Source of the DNA: Comamonadaceae bacterium OH2545_COT-014
GTDB taxonomy: Bacteria > Pseudomonadota > Gammaproteobacteria > Burkholderiales > Burkholderiaceae_C
Direction of reading: 5' to 3'
Length of the DNA: 47,147 bases
Assembly (NCBI GenBank): GCA_003859965.1
Contig: RQYR01000024.1
Span: 1 to 47,147, forward strand
The position numbers were made by a program, and so were the translations under genes. The notes beneath the pieces were generated by a model, which was given only the letters and a program-made list of their open reading frames with translations, was not told the origin of the DNA and did no database searches. Each line of letters opens with the position of its first letter. Position 1 is the stretch's first letter. Shown piece by piece: positions 1 through 15,152 of this stretch.

Positions 1-90
1 CCCATCGCCATGGAAGAAGGTCTGCGCTTTGCCATCCGCGAAGGCGGTCGCACCGTGGGCGCGGGTGTCGTGGCCAAGATCATCGAGTGA
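1..90 (+). CDS. tuf: Elongation factor Tu, C-terminal end (partial)
   Basis: The first 29 codons in frame 1 translate to the last residues of EF-Tu, with the conserved FAIREGGRTVGAGVV segment of beta-barrel domain 3, and end at TGA. The 5' part lies outside the window. EF-Tu is the GTPase that delivers aminoacyl-tRNA to the ribosome. Its position just before tRNA-Trp and secE matches the betaproteobacterial order, so tuf and the tRNA are probably co-transcribed. Identification rests on a short but almost invariant tail. Confidence 0.95.
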   Translation, partial: PIAMEEGLRFAIREGGRTVGAGVVAKIIE

Positions 91-105
91 CCATTTTGAT
101 CGCAT

Positions 106-181
106 AGGGGTATAGCTCAATTGGCAGAGCGTCGGTCTCCAAAACCGAAGGTTGGGGGTTCGATTCCCTCTGCCCCTGCCA
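106..181 (+). tRNA. tRNA-Trp (anticodon CCA)
   Basis: A 76-nt cloverleaf with the 3' CCA encoded. The acceptor stem (106-112 with 172-178) pairs in all seven positions, with one G-U. The anticodon stem 132-136/144-148 frames a loop with CCA at 139-141, and the T-loop TTCGATT is present. It lies 15 nt after the tuf stop, as in many betaproteobacteria, and is followed by a hairpin at 202-221. Confidence 0.97.
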
Positions 182-201
182 TCTTTGAAGTAGTTTGAGT
201 G

Positions 202-225
202 GCCCGCCCTTTTGGGCGGGCTTTC
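202..225 (+). terminator. Intrinsic terminator or attenuator after tRNA-Trp
   Basis: A perfect 8-bp GC stem (202-209 with 214-221), TTTT loop and a T-rich tail (222-225). It stands between tRNA-Trp and secE, so it may end tuf/tRNA-Trp transcripts or let only part of transcription into secE-nusG. Confidence 0.75.
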
Positions 226-281
226 TGTCTGGATTTGTGTCTTTTTTGATGCTCTTTGCGGGGCATTTTGGAAAACTGCCC

Positions 282-665
282 ATGGCAAGCGCTCAGGTTG
301 AAACTGTCAGTACGGGTGCCGACAAGCTTCGGTTGGCTGTTGTGGCCCTGTTGGTGGTGGGTGGCCTGGTGGCCTATTACCTTCTAGCGCCTCAAGGATC
401 ATTGATTCGCTGGGGTGTTTTGATTGCGGCGCTTGTGCTGGCGGTGGTGGTTTTTTTCACCGCGGAGTCGGGCCGTCGTTTGGTGGCGTTTGGTCGCGAC
501 TCTTGGCAAGAAGTCAAAAAAGTGGTTTGGCCTACCCGCAAGGAAGCGCTGCAAACCACGGCCTTTGTGTTTGCGTTCGCGGTGACCATGGCTTTGTTTT
601 TGTGGCTCACCGACAAAACGCTTGAGTGGGTGATGTACGACCTGATTCTGGGCTGGAGGAAGTAA
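282..665 (+). CDS. secE: Preprotein translocase subunit SecE
   Basis: SecE is the essential small membrane subunit of the SecYEG channel, bracing SecY. The 127-residue product has three hydrophobic segments (about residues 15-35, 42-63 and 95-118), as in the longer E. coli-type SecE. Before the last one is the amphipathic signature [20 protein letters not shown], the most conserved part of the family. The ATG at 282 was chosen because the frame further upstream runs through the terminator hairpin at 202-225 and lacks SecE similarity. It ends in TAATG, overlapping the nusG start by one base, so the two genes are translationally coupled. Confidence 0.95.
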   Translation: MASAQVETVSTGADKLRLAVVALLVVGGLVAYYLLAPQGSLIRWGVLIAALVLAVVVFFTAESGRRLVAFGRDSWQEVKKVVWPTRKEALQTTAFVFAFAVTMALFLWLTDKTLEWVMYDLILGWRK

Positions 666-1231
666 TGGCTGATGCAGTGAACGAGCCTGCTGCGAATCCT
701 GACCTGAAGTGGTATGTGGTTCATGCCTATTCCGGTATGGAAAAGGCGGTCGAGCGCAATATCGCCGAGCGTATTCAGCGCGCAGGCATGCAATCTAAAT
801 TTGGCCGAATTCTCGTGCCCACTGAAGAAGTGGTCGAGATGAAAAATGGCCAAAAGCGGACGACCGAGCGGAAGTTCTTTCCGGGCTATGTGCTGGTTGA
901 GATGGTCATGGATGATGATACGTGGCACTTGGTCAAGCACACTAGCAAGGTAACGGGTTTTGTGGGCGGCGCCCGTAATCGTCCGGCGCCTATTTCTGAA
1001 GACGAGGTCCTGAAAATCGTCAACCAGATGCAAGAAGGGACGGACAAGCCTCGCCACAAGATTGAGTTTGATGTGGGCGAGTACGTGCGCGTCAAGGAAG
1101 GGCCGTTTGCGGATTTCAACGGGACGGTTGAAGAAGTCAATTACGAGAAAAGCAAATTGCGCGTTTCGGTCACGATTTTTGGCCGGGCGACGCCTGTGGA
1201 GCTGGAGTTTGATCAGGTCGAAAAGACTTGA
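665..1231 (+). CDS. nusG: Transcription termination/antitermination protein NusG
   Basis: NusG binds RNA polymerase, suppresses pausing, and links it to Rho or to ribosomal S10. The 188-residue product has the NGN domain (about residues 14-125, opening [18 protein letters not shown]) and a C-terminal KOW domain (about 133-188, with [20 protein letters not shown]). The start at 665 is set by GGAGGAAG inside the end of secE and by the NGN boundary; an in-frame start at 626 would add 13 residues antisense in character to the family. The gene is coupled to secE and followed after 126 nt by rplK. Confidence 0.97.
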   Translation: MADAVNEPAANPDLKWYVVHAYSGMEKAVERNIAERIQRAGMQSKFGRILVPTEEVVEMKNGQKRTTERKFFPGYVLVEMVMDDDTWHLVKHTSKVTGFVGGARNRPAPISEDEVLKIVNQMQEGTDKPRHKIEFDVGEYVRVKEGPFADFNGTVEEVNYEKSKLRVSVTIFGRATPVELEFDQVEKT

Positions 1232-1301
1232 GACTGAGCTTGCCGTCTCTTGAGGCGGTCCGTGTGTTTCGGTTCGGCACGGTCAATCAATCGAACTGTC
1301 A

Positions 1302-1342
1302 ACCCCGGGGAGTTGGCCGAATTGGCGAACGTTTGAACCCGC
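1302..1342 (+). promoter_or_regulatory. Candidate ribosomal protein L1 operator upstream of rplK
   Basis: The nusG-rplK gap holds CCCCGGGGAG followed by a stem-loop (1312-1318 with 1324-1330, one internal G-G mismatch) and then GAACCC just before the rplK Shine-Dalgarno AAGGAG (1343-1348). A short irregular hairpin flanked by GGGGA and CCC resembles the L1-binding mRNA mimic of the 23S L1 site found before rplK in many bacteria. The identification is by layout, not by a covariance search. Confidence 0.4.
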
Positions 1343-1357
1343 AAGGAGAAGTTAAGC

Positions 1358-1789
1358 ATGGCGAAGAAAATCGTCGGCTTTATCAAGCTGCAAGTGCCGG
1401 CTGGCAAGGCAAATCCTTCGCCACCGATTGGTCCTGCGCTCGGTCAGCGCGGTCTGAACATCATGGAGTTCTGCAAGGCATTCAACGCGCAGACACAGGG
1501 CGTTGAGCCTGGTCTGCCGCTGCCGGTGGTGATTACCGCCTTTGCAGACAAGAGCTTCACTTTCATCATCAAAACCCCTCCGGCGGCAACGCTGATCAAG
1601 AAGGCGATCAAGATCGACAAGGGTTCGGCGAAGCCGCATACCGACAAGGTGGGCAAGATCACGCGTGCACAACTGGAAGAGATTGCCAAAACCAAGCTGA
1701 AAGACATGACGGCAGCTGATTTGGAAGCGGCCGTGCGCACGATTGCAGGTTCGGCTCGCTCGATGGGCGTGACGGTGGAGGGTGTGTAA
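1358..1789 (+). CDS. rplK: 50S ribosomal protein L11
   Basis: L11 forms the base of the ribosomal stalk with 23S helices 43-44 and takes part in factor binding and RelA activation. The 143-residue product is full length. The N-terminal domain has the proline-rich segment [21 protein letters not shown], here split at residues 11 to 31, and the C-terminal RNA-binding domain ends in the conserved [12 protein letters not shown]-like stretch (here [17 protein letters not shown]). Shine-Dalgarno AAGGAG lies 9 nt before the ATG. The stop codon abuts the rplA ATG with no gap, so L11 and L1 are made in a coupled fashion. Confidence 0.98.
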   Translation: MAKKIVGFIKLQVPAGKANPSPPIGPALGQRGLNIMEFCKAFNAQTQGVEPGLPLPVVITAFADKSFTFIIKTPPAATLIKKAIKIDKGSAKPHTDKVGKITRAQLEEIAKTKLKDMTAADLEAAVRTIAGSARSMGVTVEGV

Positions 1790-2485
1790 ATGGCCAAGTT
1801 GACCAAGAAACAAAAGGCGCTGCAAGGCAAGGTGGATAGCACCAAGCTGTATCCCTTGGCTGACGCGCTAGCGCTGGTAAAGGAGTGTGCTTCTGCCAAG
1901 TTCGATGAGTCCATCGACGTGGCTGTGCAACTTGGGGTGGATGCCAAGAAGTCCGACCAAGTGGTGCGCGGTGCGGTGGTTTTGCCGAATGGTACGGGCA
2001 AGTCCACGCGTGTTGCCGTGTTTGCACAGGGGGCCAAGGCCGAAGAGGCGAAAGCCGCTGGCGCCGATGTGGTGGGCATGGATGATTTGGCCGCTCAAGT
2101 CAAGGCTGGTGACATGCCGTTTGATGTGGTGATTGCTGCGCCGGACGCTATGCGTGTGGTGGGTACGCTCGGTCAGATTCTGGGTCCCCGTGGTTTGATG
2201 CCCAACCCCAAAGTGGGTACGGTGACGCCTGATGTGGCCACGGCCGTGAAAAATGCCAAGGCGGGCCAAGTGCAGTTCCGTGTTGACAAGGCGGGCATTA
2301 TTCACGGCACGATTGGCCGCCGCTCGTTTGATAACGACAAGCTGCAGGGCAACTTGGCGGCGTTGATCGAGGCCTTGAACAAGGCCAAGCCGGCCACCAG
2401 CAAAGGCGTGTATCTGCGCAAAGTGGCGGTGTCGAGCACGATGGGCGTGGGCGTGCGCGTTGACACGCAAACCATCACGGCTTGA
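1790..2485 (+). CDS. rplA: 50S ribosomal protein L1
   Basis: L1 builds the mobile L1 stalk that handles E-site tRNA and usually represses its own operon by binding the rplK leader. The 231-residue product has normal length and shows the family block [20 protein letters not shown] (about residues 124-143) and the RNA-contacting [15 protein letters not shown] segment near 165-180. It starts directly after the rplK TAA. A candidate L1 target is present at 1302-1342, which agrees with feedback control. Confidence 0.98.
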   Translation: MAKLTKKQKALQGKVDSTKLYPLADALALVKECASAKFDESIDVAVQLGVDAKKSDQVVRGAVVLPNGTGKSTRVAVFAQGAKAEEAKAAGADVVGMDDLAAQVKAGDMPFDVVIAAPDAMRVVGTLGQILGPRGLMPNPKVGTVTPDVATAVKNAKAGQVQFRVDKAGIIHGTIGRRSFDNDKLQGNLAALIEALNKAKPATSKGVYLRKVAVSSTMGVGVRVDTQTITA

Positions 2486-2565
2486 TGTCAAAGTGAAATC
2501 GGGCGGCATACCTCTGAGGTGTGCTGCCGATGTGGTGGGCTGTGGTTGCCATTGTGTGCTGCCGC

Positions 2566-2645
2566 AGGCCATCCAAGACCGTTGGCGCACAGGCAATGGC
2601 CGTGCTTAATTGTCTTTGTGACGGCCAACGCAGATGGCGGCCCCG
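2566..2645 (+). promoter_or_regulatory. L10 leader (autoregulatory mRNA element for L10-L7/L12)
   Basis: The 275-nt gap between rplA and rplJ contains the conserved CCAAGACCGTTGGCGCA region (2573-2589). It is closed by long-range pairing of GCCATC (2568-2573) with GATGGC (2633-2638), the usual architecture of the L10 leader that binds the L10(L12)4 complex and represses rplJ translation. A second hairpin with CCAACAGTTGG follows near 2682-2692. The extent given is approximate. Confidence 0.7.
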
Positions 2646-2760
2646 CTGCAAGAGTTTTTGATCTGGAAAGATCGCGAGCTCCAACAGTTGGTCGCTGCAA
2701 GAAGGGTGTGCCGGAGCGGGATTTCGGTTCTGCGCAAGGCACGATTTGAAGGAGTAGACC

Positions 2761-3267
2761 TTGAGTCTGAATCGCAGTGAGAAAGAAGCGGTCGTCTCTG
2801 ACGTAGCCGGCCTCGCCGCAAAAGCTCAAACGCTCGTGATGGCGGAATACCGCGGCATCACGGTCGCCGACATGACCAAACTGCGCTCCGACGCGCGCAG
2901 CGCTGGCGTCAGTCTCAGCGTGTTGAAAAACACGCTGGCTCGCCGCGCTGTGGCAGGCAGTGCATTTGAAGTGGTGGCCGACCAGATGACCGGTCCGCTG
3001 ATCTATGGCTTCTCCGAAGATGCCGTGGCGGCTGCCAAAGTGGTGGCTGACTTTGCGAAAACCAACGACAAGCTGGTGATTCGCGCAGGCGTCTATGGTG
3101 GCAAAGCCCTGGATGCCGACGGCGTGAAGCAGCTGGCCAGCATTCCCAGCAAGGAAGTGCTGCTGGCGCAGCTGTGCGGCTTGCTTATGTCCCCGGTGTC
3201 TCGTACCGCCGTGGTGCTGGGCGCGCTGGCAGCCAAGAAGAGCGAAGGCGAACCGGCTGCCGCGTAA
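2761..3267 (+). CDS. rplJ: 50S ribosomal protein L10
   Basis: L10 anchors the L7/L12 dimers to the ribosome. The 168-residue product has the N-terminal rRNA-binding domain (about 1-130, with [15 protein letters not shown] and the [10 protein letters not shown] segment) and a C-terminal helix for L12 dimers. The start codon is TTG at 2761, supported by a GAAGGAG Shine-Dalgarno ending 7 nt before it and by the standard [11 protein letters not shown] start of the family. A weak start codon after a regulated leader suits a protein whose level is set by feedback. rplL follows after 43 nt. Confidence 0.97.
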   Translation: MSLNRSEKEAVVSDVAGLAAKAQTLVMAEYRGITVADMTKLRSDARSAGVSLSVLKNTLARRAVAGSAFEVVADQMTGPLIYGFSEDAVAAAKVVADFAKTNDKLVIRAGVYGGKALDADGVKQLASIPSKEVLLAQLCGLLMSPVSRTAVVLGALAAKKSEGEPAAA

Positions 3268-3310
3268 GCGTGGTGGCCCTTGTATCAAGCAACTGTTTTA
3301 GGAAATCAAA

Positions 3311-3691
3311 ATGGCATTCGATAAAGACGCATTTCTGACCGCGCTGGACAGCATGACGGTCATGGAACTCAACGACCTGGTGAAAGCCATCGAAGAGAAG
3401 TTTGGCGTGAGCGCTGCCGCCATGGCTGCGCCTGCGGCCGGTGGCGCTGGTGGCGCTGCTGGCGCAGCTGCTGAAGAGAAGACCGAATTCACCGTGGTGC
3501 TGGCTGACGCTGGTTCCAACAAAGTGTCGGTCATCAAGGCCGTGCGTGAAATCACCGGCTTGGGTCTCAAGGAAGCCAAGGACCTGGTGGACGGCGCACC
3601 GAAGCCCGTTAAAGAAGGTCTGGCCAAGGCTGACGCCGAAGCTGCCAAGAAAAAGCTGGAAGAGGCTGGCGCCAAGGTCGAGCTCAAGTAA
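3311..3691 (+). CDS. rplL: 50S ribosomal protein L7/L12
   Basis: L7/L12 is the multi-copy stalk protein that recruits and activates translational GTPases. The 126-residue product has the N-terminal dimerisation domain (about 1-35), an Ala/Gly-rich hinge (about 36-55) and the globular C-terminal domain with the factor-binding [19 protein letters not shown] helix region and a VELK end. A modest AGGA site precedes the ATG. It lies between the L10 gene and an attenuator-like hairpin ahead of rpoB. Confidence 0.98.
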   Translation: MAFDKDAFLTALDSMTVMELNDLVKAIEEKFGVSAAAMAAPAAGGAGGAAGAAAEEKTEFTVVLADAGSNKVSVIKAVREITGLGLKEAKDLVDGAPKPVKEGLAKADAEAAKKKLEEAGAKVELK

Positions 3692-4038
3692 TCCGTGCGA
3701 AGCGGGGCTCGGCCGGCATGGCTGGCTCTCGCTGTCAGGTGTTGGCTGCGTGCCCTGCGGGGGGCGCGGCCAACTCAATTGCACTGGGTTGCACAGGCTG
3801 GTTACTGAACCAGCCTTTTGTGTTTTCAGAACATACCTGAAAGCGGGTTGCGGAAATCTGCTTTCAAGTGTCTTCTGACCCCCGACTGCAGAAGATCACT
3901 TGGTTCGGGCTGCGTGCAATGCGTGGCCGTCTGCCATGGGCTGGTAGTGGCCAGCCGCCAAGTTGCGCGGGCGCGTGCCTGCGACTGCCCAGTCATCAAA
4001 GACCAGAAGACCCATTCCGTCTTTGCCCCGGAGATTAC
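3692..4038 (+). other. rplL-rpoB intergenic region (347 nt, no gene)
   Basis: This stretch has no convincing coding sequence. It contains the terminator-like hairpin at 3795-3820, then a 7-bp inverted repeat (TGAAAGC 3838-3844 with GCTTTCA 3860-3866) that could be an RNase processing stem, and the rpoB ribosome-binding region. An open frame joined to rpoB runs upstream to about 3868, but it has no family similarity and no ribosome-binding site. Confidence 0.6.
3795..3826 (+). terminator. Attenuator-like hairpin between rplL and rpoB
   Basis: A perfect 9-bp stem, AGGCTGGTT (3795-3803) with AACCAGCCT (3808-3816), ACTG loop, followed by TTTTGTGTTTT. Partial termination here would explain the lower output of polymerase subunits compared with ribosomal proteins, as is known for E. 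coli rplL-rpoB. Confidence 0.75.
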
Positions 4039-8151
<4,113 letters not shown>

Positions 8152-8174
8152 TTCGTTGATAGGGAAAGAGTCAC

Positions 8175-12413
<4,239 letters not shown>

Positions 12414-12490
12414 GCCACCGCCGCTCCGGCCGACGCCGCGCACGCATCCCTGACGCGCGCCGGCTTCTGGCCAGCGCACCGCCATCCGGA

Positions 12491-12538
12491 CGCCTGGACC
12501 GGCCTCTTGTTTCTCGGGAGGCCCGTCCAGGCGTTTTT
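12491..12538 (+). terminator. Intrinsic terminator after rpoC
   Basis: A two-part stem: CGCCTGGAC (12491-12499) pairs with GTCCAGGCG (12525-12533), and GGCCTC (12501-12506) with GAGGCC (12518-12523), followed by TTTTT. It ends the rpl-rpo operon. Confidence 0.9.
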
Positions 12539-12548
12539 CATGGACAAT

Positions 12549-12568
12549 TGCTATAAATAAAGTAGCTT
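12549..12568. repeat. AT-rich GCTAT...TAGC dispersed repeat (intergenic copy)
   Basis: TGCTATAAATAAAGTAGCTT, an imperfect palindrome in an otherwise GC-rich surrounding. Related copies occur at 21998-22014, 35149-35169 and 40360-40380. Confidence 0.6.
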
Positions 12569-12608
12569 TCCACGCCGTATATACTGCCCTGGAGGCTGAT
12601 TGGGGCAT

Positions 12609-13220
12609 ATGAATTCAAGTGCATTTGTCGGCGCGGTGCTGCTGGGGGCCGTGCTGCTGTTCTGGGCCGTCGGGGCATACAACCGGCTGGTGCGCCTGCG
12701 TGCGGCAGTGCAAAAAAGCTTTGCCGCGCTGGACGCCGTGCTCGTGCGAGAGCTGGTCTGGGTACAAGCCTGCCTGCCAGAGTCCATGCAAGGCGGCTCG
12801 GCCACCACCCCGGCCGAGCTGCAAGACGAAAGCAGCGCCGCCTGGGTGCGCCTGTGGGGGGCCAGCGAGCAGCTGGCCGCCGCGCTGGCAGCCGCCCGCG
12901 AACAGCCCCTGGCGCCCGACCGCATGGACGGCTTGGCCACGGCCCACGGCACGCTGGACGCGGCCTGGGCGCGCGCGCTGGAAGCCATGGCCGCCACGCC
13001 CATGCCAGCGGATCACACACCGCCGCAACGCAGCGCCGCCGAACCGCTGGATGCCAAGCGCACCCGTTTGCTGCACCACGCCGCGCCTTTGCGTGAAGCG
13101 TTCAACAACGCCGTGTTTGCCTACAACCGCGCGATCGCGCAATTTCCGGCCGCTGTGCTGGCCCGCGCGGTCGGTTTTCGTCCGGCGGGCATCCTGCGCC
13201 GCCTGGCCACGGCGCCATGA
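12609..13220 (+). CDS. LemA-family-like membrane-anchored protein
   Basis: Both ends fit the LemA family, whose molecular role is unsettled. The N-terminus has one membrane helix (about residues 4-24) followed by YNRLVRLRAAVQKSFAALDA, the LemA signature. The C-terminus has FNNAVFAYNRAIAQFPAAVL plus a GFRP segment, also typical. The middle (about 50-150) is Ala-rich and keeps little of the usual 'LIPNLVETV' region, so this is a diverged member. With the ATG at 12609 the product is 203 residues; a TTG at 12600, closer to GGAGG (12591-12595), would add three. Its TGA overlaps the rsmB ATG, implying translational coupling. Confidence 0.7.
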   Translation: MNSSAFVGAVLLGAVLLFWAVGAYNRLVRLRAAVQKSFAALDAVLVRELVWVQACLPESMQGGSATTPAELQDESSAAWVRLWGASEQLAAALAAAREQPLAPDRMDGLATAHGTLDAAWARALEAMAATPMPADHTPPQRSAAEPLDAKRTRLLHHAAPLREAFNNAVFAYNRAIAQFPAAVLARAVGFRPAGILRRLATAP

Positions 13221-14539
13221 GCAGGGCGCCAGAACCAGCCCCGCCGCTGTGGCGGCAATTGCAAGCGGCTGCCGCGGCCGTACAGGGCGTGCGCGAAGGC
13301 CGCTCGCTGTCGGCTTTGCTGGAGGCCGTGGCGCCGGCTTGGCGGCCGGGCGTGCAGGCGCTGGCCTTTCATGCCCTGCGCCAGCTGGGCCGCGCCGAGG
13401 CCTTGCGCCGCCAGCTGGCCCGCCGCGCTCCGCCCCCGGCGGCCGATGCGCTGCTGTGCACCGCGCTGGCGCTGGCCTGCCATGAAGGCGATACCCCGCT
13501 GTACACGGATTTCACCCTGGCCAGCCAGACCGTGGAGGCCGCCAAGCGCCAAAGCGCCACACGCGGACAGGCCGCCTTCATCAATGCCTGCCTGCGCCGT
13601 TTCGGGCGCGAGCGGCCCGCCTTGCTGGCCGCCGTGGCGGACGACCCCGTGGCGCGCTGGAACCACCCCCGTTGGTGGCTCGAGCAGCTGCGGCGTGACC
13701 ACCCGCAGCACTGGCAGGCGCTGCTGCAAGCCGCGCAACAGCCGCCGCCCATGAGCCTGCGCGTCAACCAGCGCCGTCTGCCGCGCGACGCCTGGATGCA
13801 GCGCTTGGCGCAGGCGGGGGTGGCCGCGCGCGCCATGGGGCCATCACACCCGGCAGGCGTGGTGCTGGCGCGTCCCTTGCCGGTGGCGGCCATTCCGGGC
13901 TTTGCCGAAGGTGATGTCTCCGTGCAGGATGGCGCCGCCCAGCGGGCGGCCCCCTTGCTGCTGGCCGGCCAGACGGGCGCCCGGCCGCGGGTGCTGGACG
14001 CCTGTGCCGCCCCGGGCGGCAAAACCGCCCATGTGCTGGAGCTTTGCCCCGGCGCCGACGTGCTGGCGCTGGACGTGGACCCCGCCCGCTGCAACCGCAT
14101 CCGCGACAACCTGCACCGCCTGGGCTTGCAGGCCGACGTGCGCGCGGCCGACGCGGCCCAGCCGGCCACCTGGTGGGATGGCCGCCCGTTCGACGCCATC
14201 TTGTTGGACGCGCCCTGCAGCGCCTCCGGCATCGGCCGCCGCCACCCGGACGTGCGCTGGCTGCGCCGCGCGTCAGACGTGCAGGCGCTGGCCGCCATCC
14301 AGGCCACGCTGCTGGCCGCCCTGTGGCCCCTGCTGCGGCCTGGCGGGCGCCTGCTGTACGCCACCTGCTCGGTCTTCCGGGCCGAGGGGCAGGCCCAGGC
14401 CGAAGCCTTTGCCGCTGCGCACAGTGATACCGTTGCCCTTGCCGCGCCCGGCCACCTGCTGCCTGCGGCACATGATTTGCCAGACCATGGCGAAGAAGAT
14501 GGATTTTTCTACGCGCTGTTTGAAAAACGCCCCGCCTGA
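13217..14539 (+). CDS. rsmB: 16S rRNA (cytosine(967)-C(5))-methyltransferase RsmB
   Basis: RsmB methylates C967 of 16S rRNA with S-adenosylmethionine. The 440-residue product has an N-terminal NusB-like RNA-binding domain (about 10-145) and a C-terminal Rossmann methyltransferase. Visible motifs are DACAAPGGKTAHVLEL (SAM binding, near 255), the LLDAPCSASGIGRRHPDVRW block with the motif IV cysteine near 334, and YATCSVFRAEG with the catalytic motif VI cysteine near 380. The start overlaps the upstream stop as ATGA. The DUF4390 gene begins inside its 3' end. Confidence 0.95.
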   Translation: MSRAPEPAPPLWRQLQAAAAAVQGVREGRSLSALLEAVAPAWRPGVQALAFHALRQLGRAEALRRQLARRAPPPAADALLCTALALACHEGDTPLYTDFTLASQTVEAAKRQSATRGQAAFINACLRRFGRERPALLAAVADDPVARWNHPRWWLEQLRRDHPQHWQALLQAAQQPPPMSLRVNQRRLPRDAWMQRLAQAGVAARAMGPSHPAGVVLARPLPVAAIPGFAEGDVSVQDGAAQRAAPLLLAGQTGARPRVLDACAAPGGKTAHVLELCPGADVLALDVDPARCNRIRDNLHRLGLQADVRAADAAQPATWWDGRPFDAILLDAPCSASGIGRRHPDVRWLRRASDVQALAAIQATLLAALWPLLRPGGRLLYATCSVFRAEGQAQAEAFAAAHSDTVALAAPGHLLPAAHDLPDHGEEDGFFYALFEKRPA

Positions 14540-15152
14540 AGGGCCGCGCCGGCGGGCCTGCCTGCAGGCGGGCGTGGCGCTGGCGCTGGCGCTGGCGGCG
14601 GGGTGCGGGCCTGCGGCGGCTGCCAATGCCGAGCTGCTGGCGCTGCGGGTGGAGCAGGACGGTGACGGCGGGGTCTACCTGTCGGCGCGCGTTCGGTTCG
14701 ACCTGGCACCGGCCATCGAGCAGGCATTGCTCAAAGGCATTCCGCTTCATTTCATGGCCGAGGCGGACATCCTCCGCACGCGCCGGTACTGGATGAATGC
14801 CCGGGTCGCGGCCGAACAGCGCTACTGGCGGCTGGCGTATCAGCCGCTGACGCGCCGCTGGCGCGTGAACGCCAGCAGCGAGCCGCTGGATGCGCCGGGA
14901 CGGCAAGCCAGCCTGGCGCAAACCTTCGACACATTGACCGAGGCGCTGGCCGCCGTGCAGCACATCTCGCACTGGCGCGTGGCCGAGACAGATCAGATCC
15001 GGGCAGGCGCGCGGCACACGCTGCGCTTTCGCTTTTTGCTCGATACGTCGCAGCTGCCGCGCGCCTTGCAGCTGGGCACGGCGGGGCAGGCGCAGTGGCG
15101 CCTGGCCGTTGAGCGGCGCATTGACCTGACGCCGGAGGCCAGCCATGAGTGA
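14487..15152 (+). CDS. DUF4390 domain-containing exported protein
   Basis: The product matches the DUF4390 family, found in betaproteobacteria between rsmB and the ntrY/ntrX pair; its function is unknown. The N-terminus reads as an export signal: a basic PRRRAC stretch, a hydrophobic run (about residues 27-43), then AAGC, which could be a weak lipobox, or cleavage after the following Ala-rich stretch. The mature part has alternating strands with conserved Trp/Tyr/Arg (RRYWMNARVAAEQRYWRLAY near 95-114). Starts at 14472, 14487 or 14499 are all possible; none has a clear Shine-Dalgarno, as the start lies inside rsmB. It overlaps the kinase gene by 8 nt. Confidence 0.8.
   Translation: MAKKMDFSTRCLKNAPPEGPRRRACLQAGVALALALAAGCGPAAAANAELLALRVEQDGDGGVYLSARVRFDLAPAIEQALLKGIPLHFMAEADILRTRRYWMNARVAAEQRYWRLAYQPLTRRWRVNASSEPLDAPGRQASLAQTFDTLTEALAAVQHISHWRVAETDQIRAGARHTLRFRFLLDTSQLPRALQLGTAGQAQWRLAVERRIDLTPEASHE

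Noticed and set aside
3868-4038. N-terminal extension of RpoB from 3868
   Set aside because: The family start is [10 protein letters not shown] at 4039, preceded by a CCGGAG site; the upstream 57 codons have no similarity.
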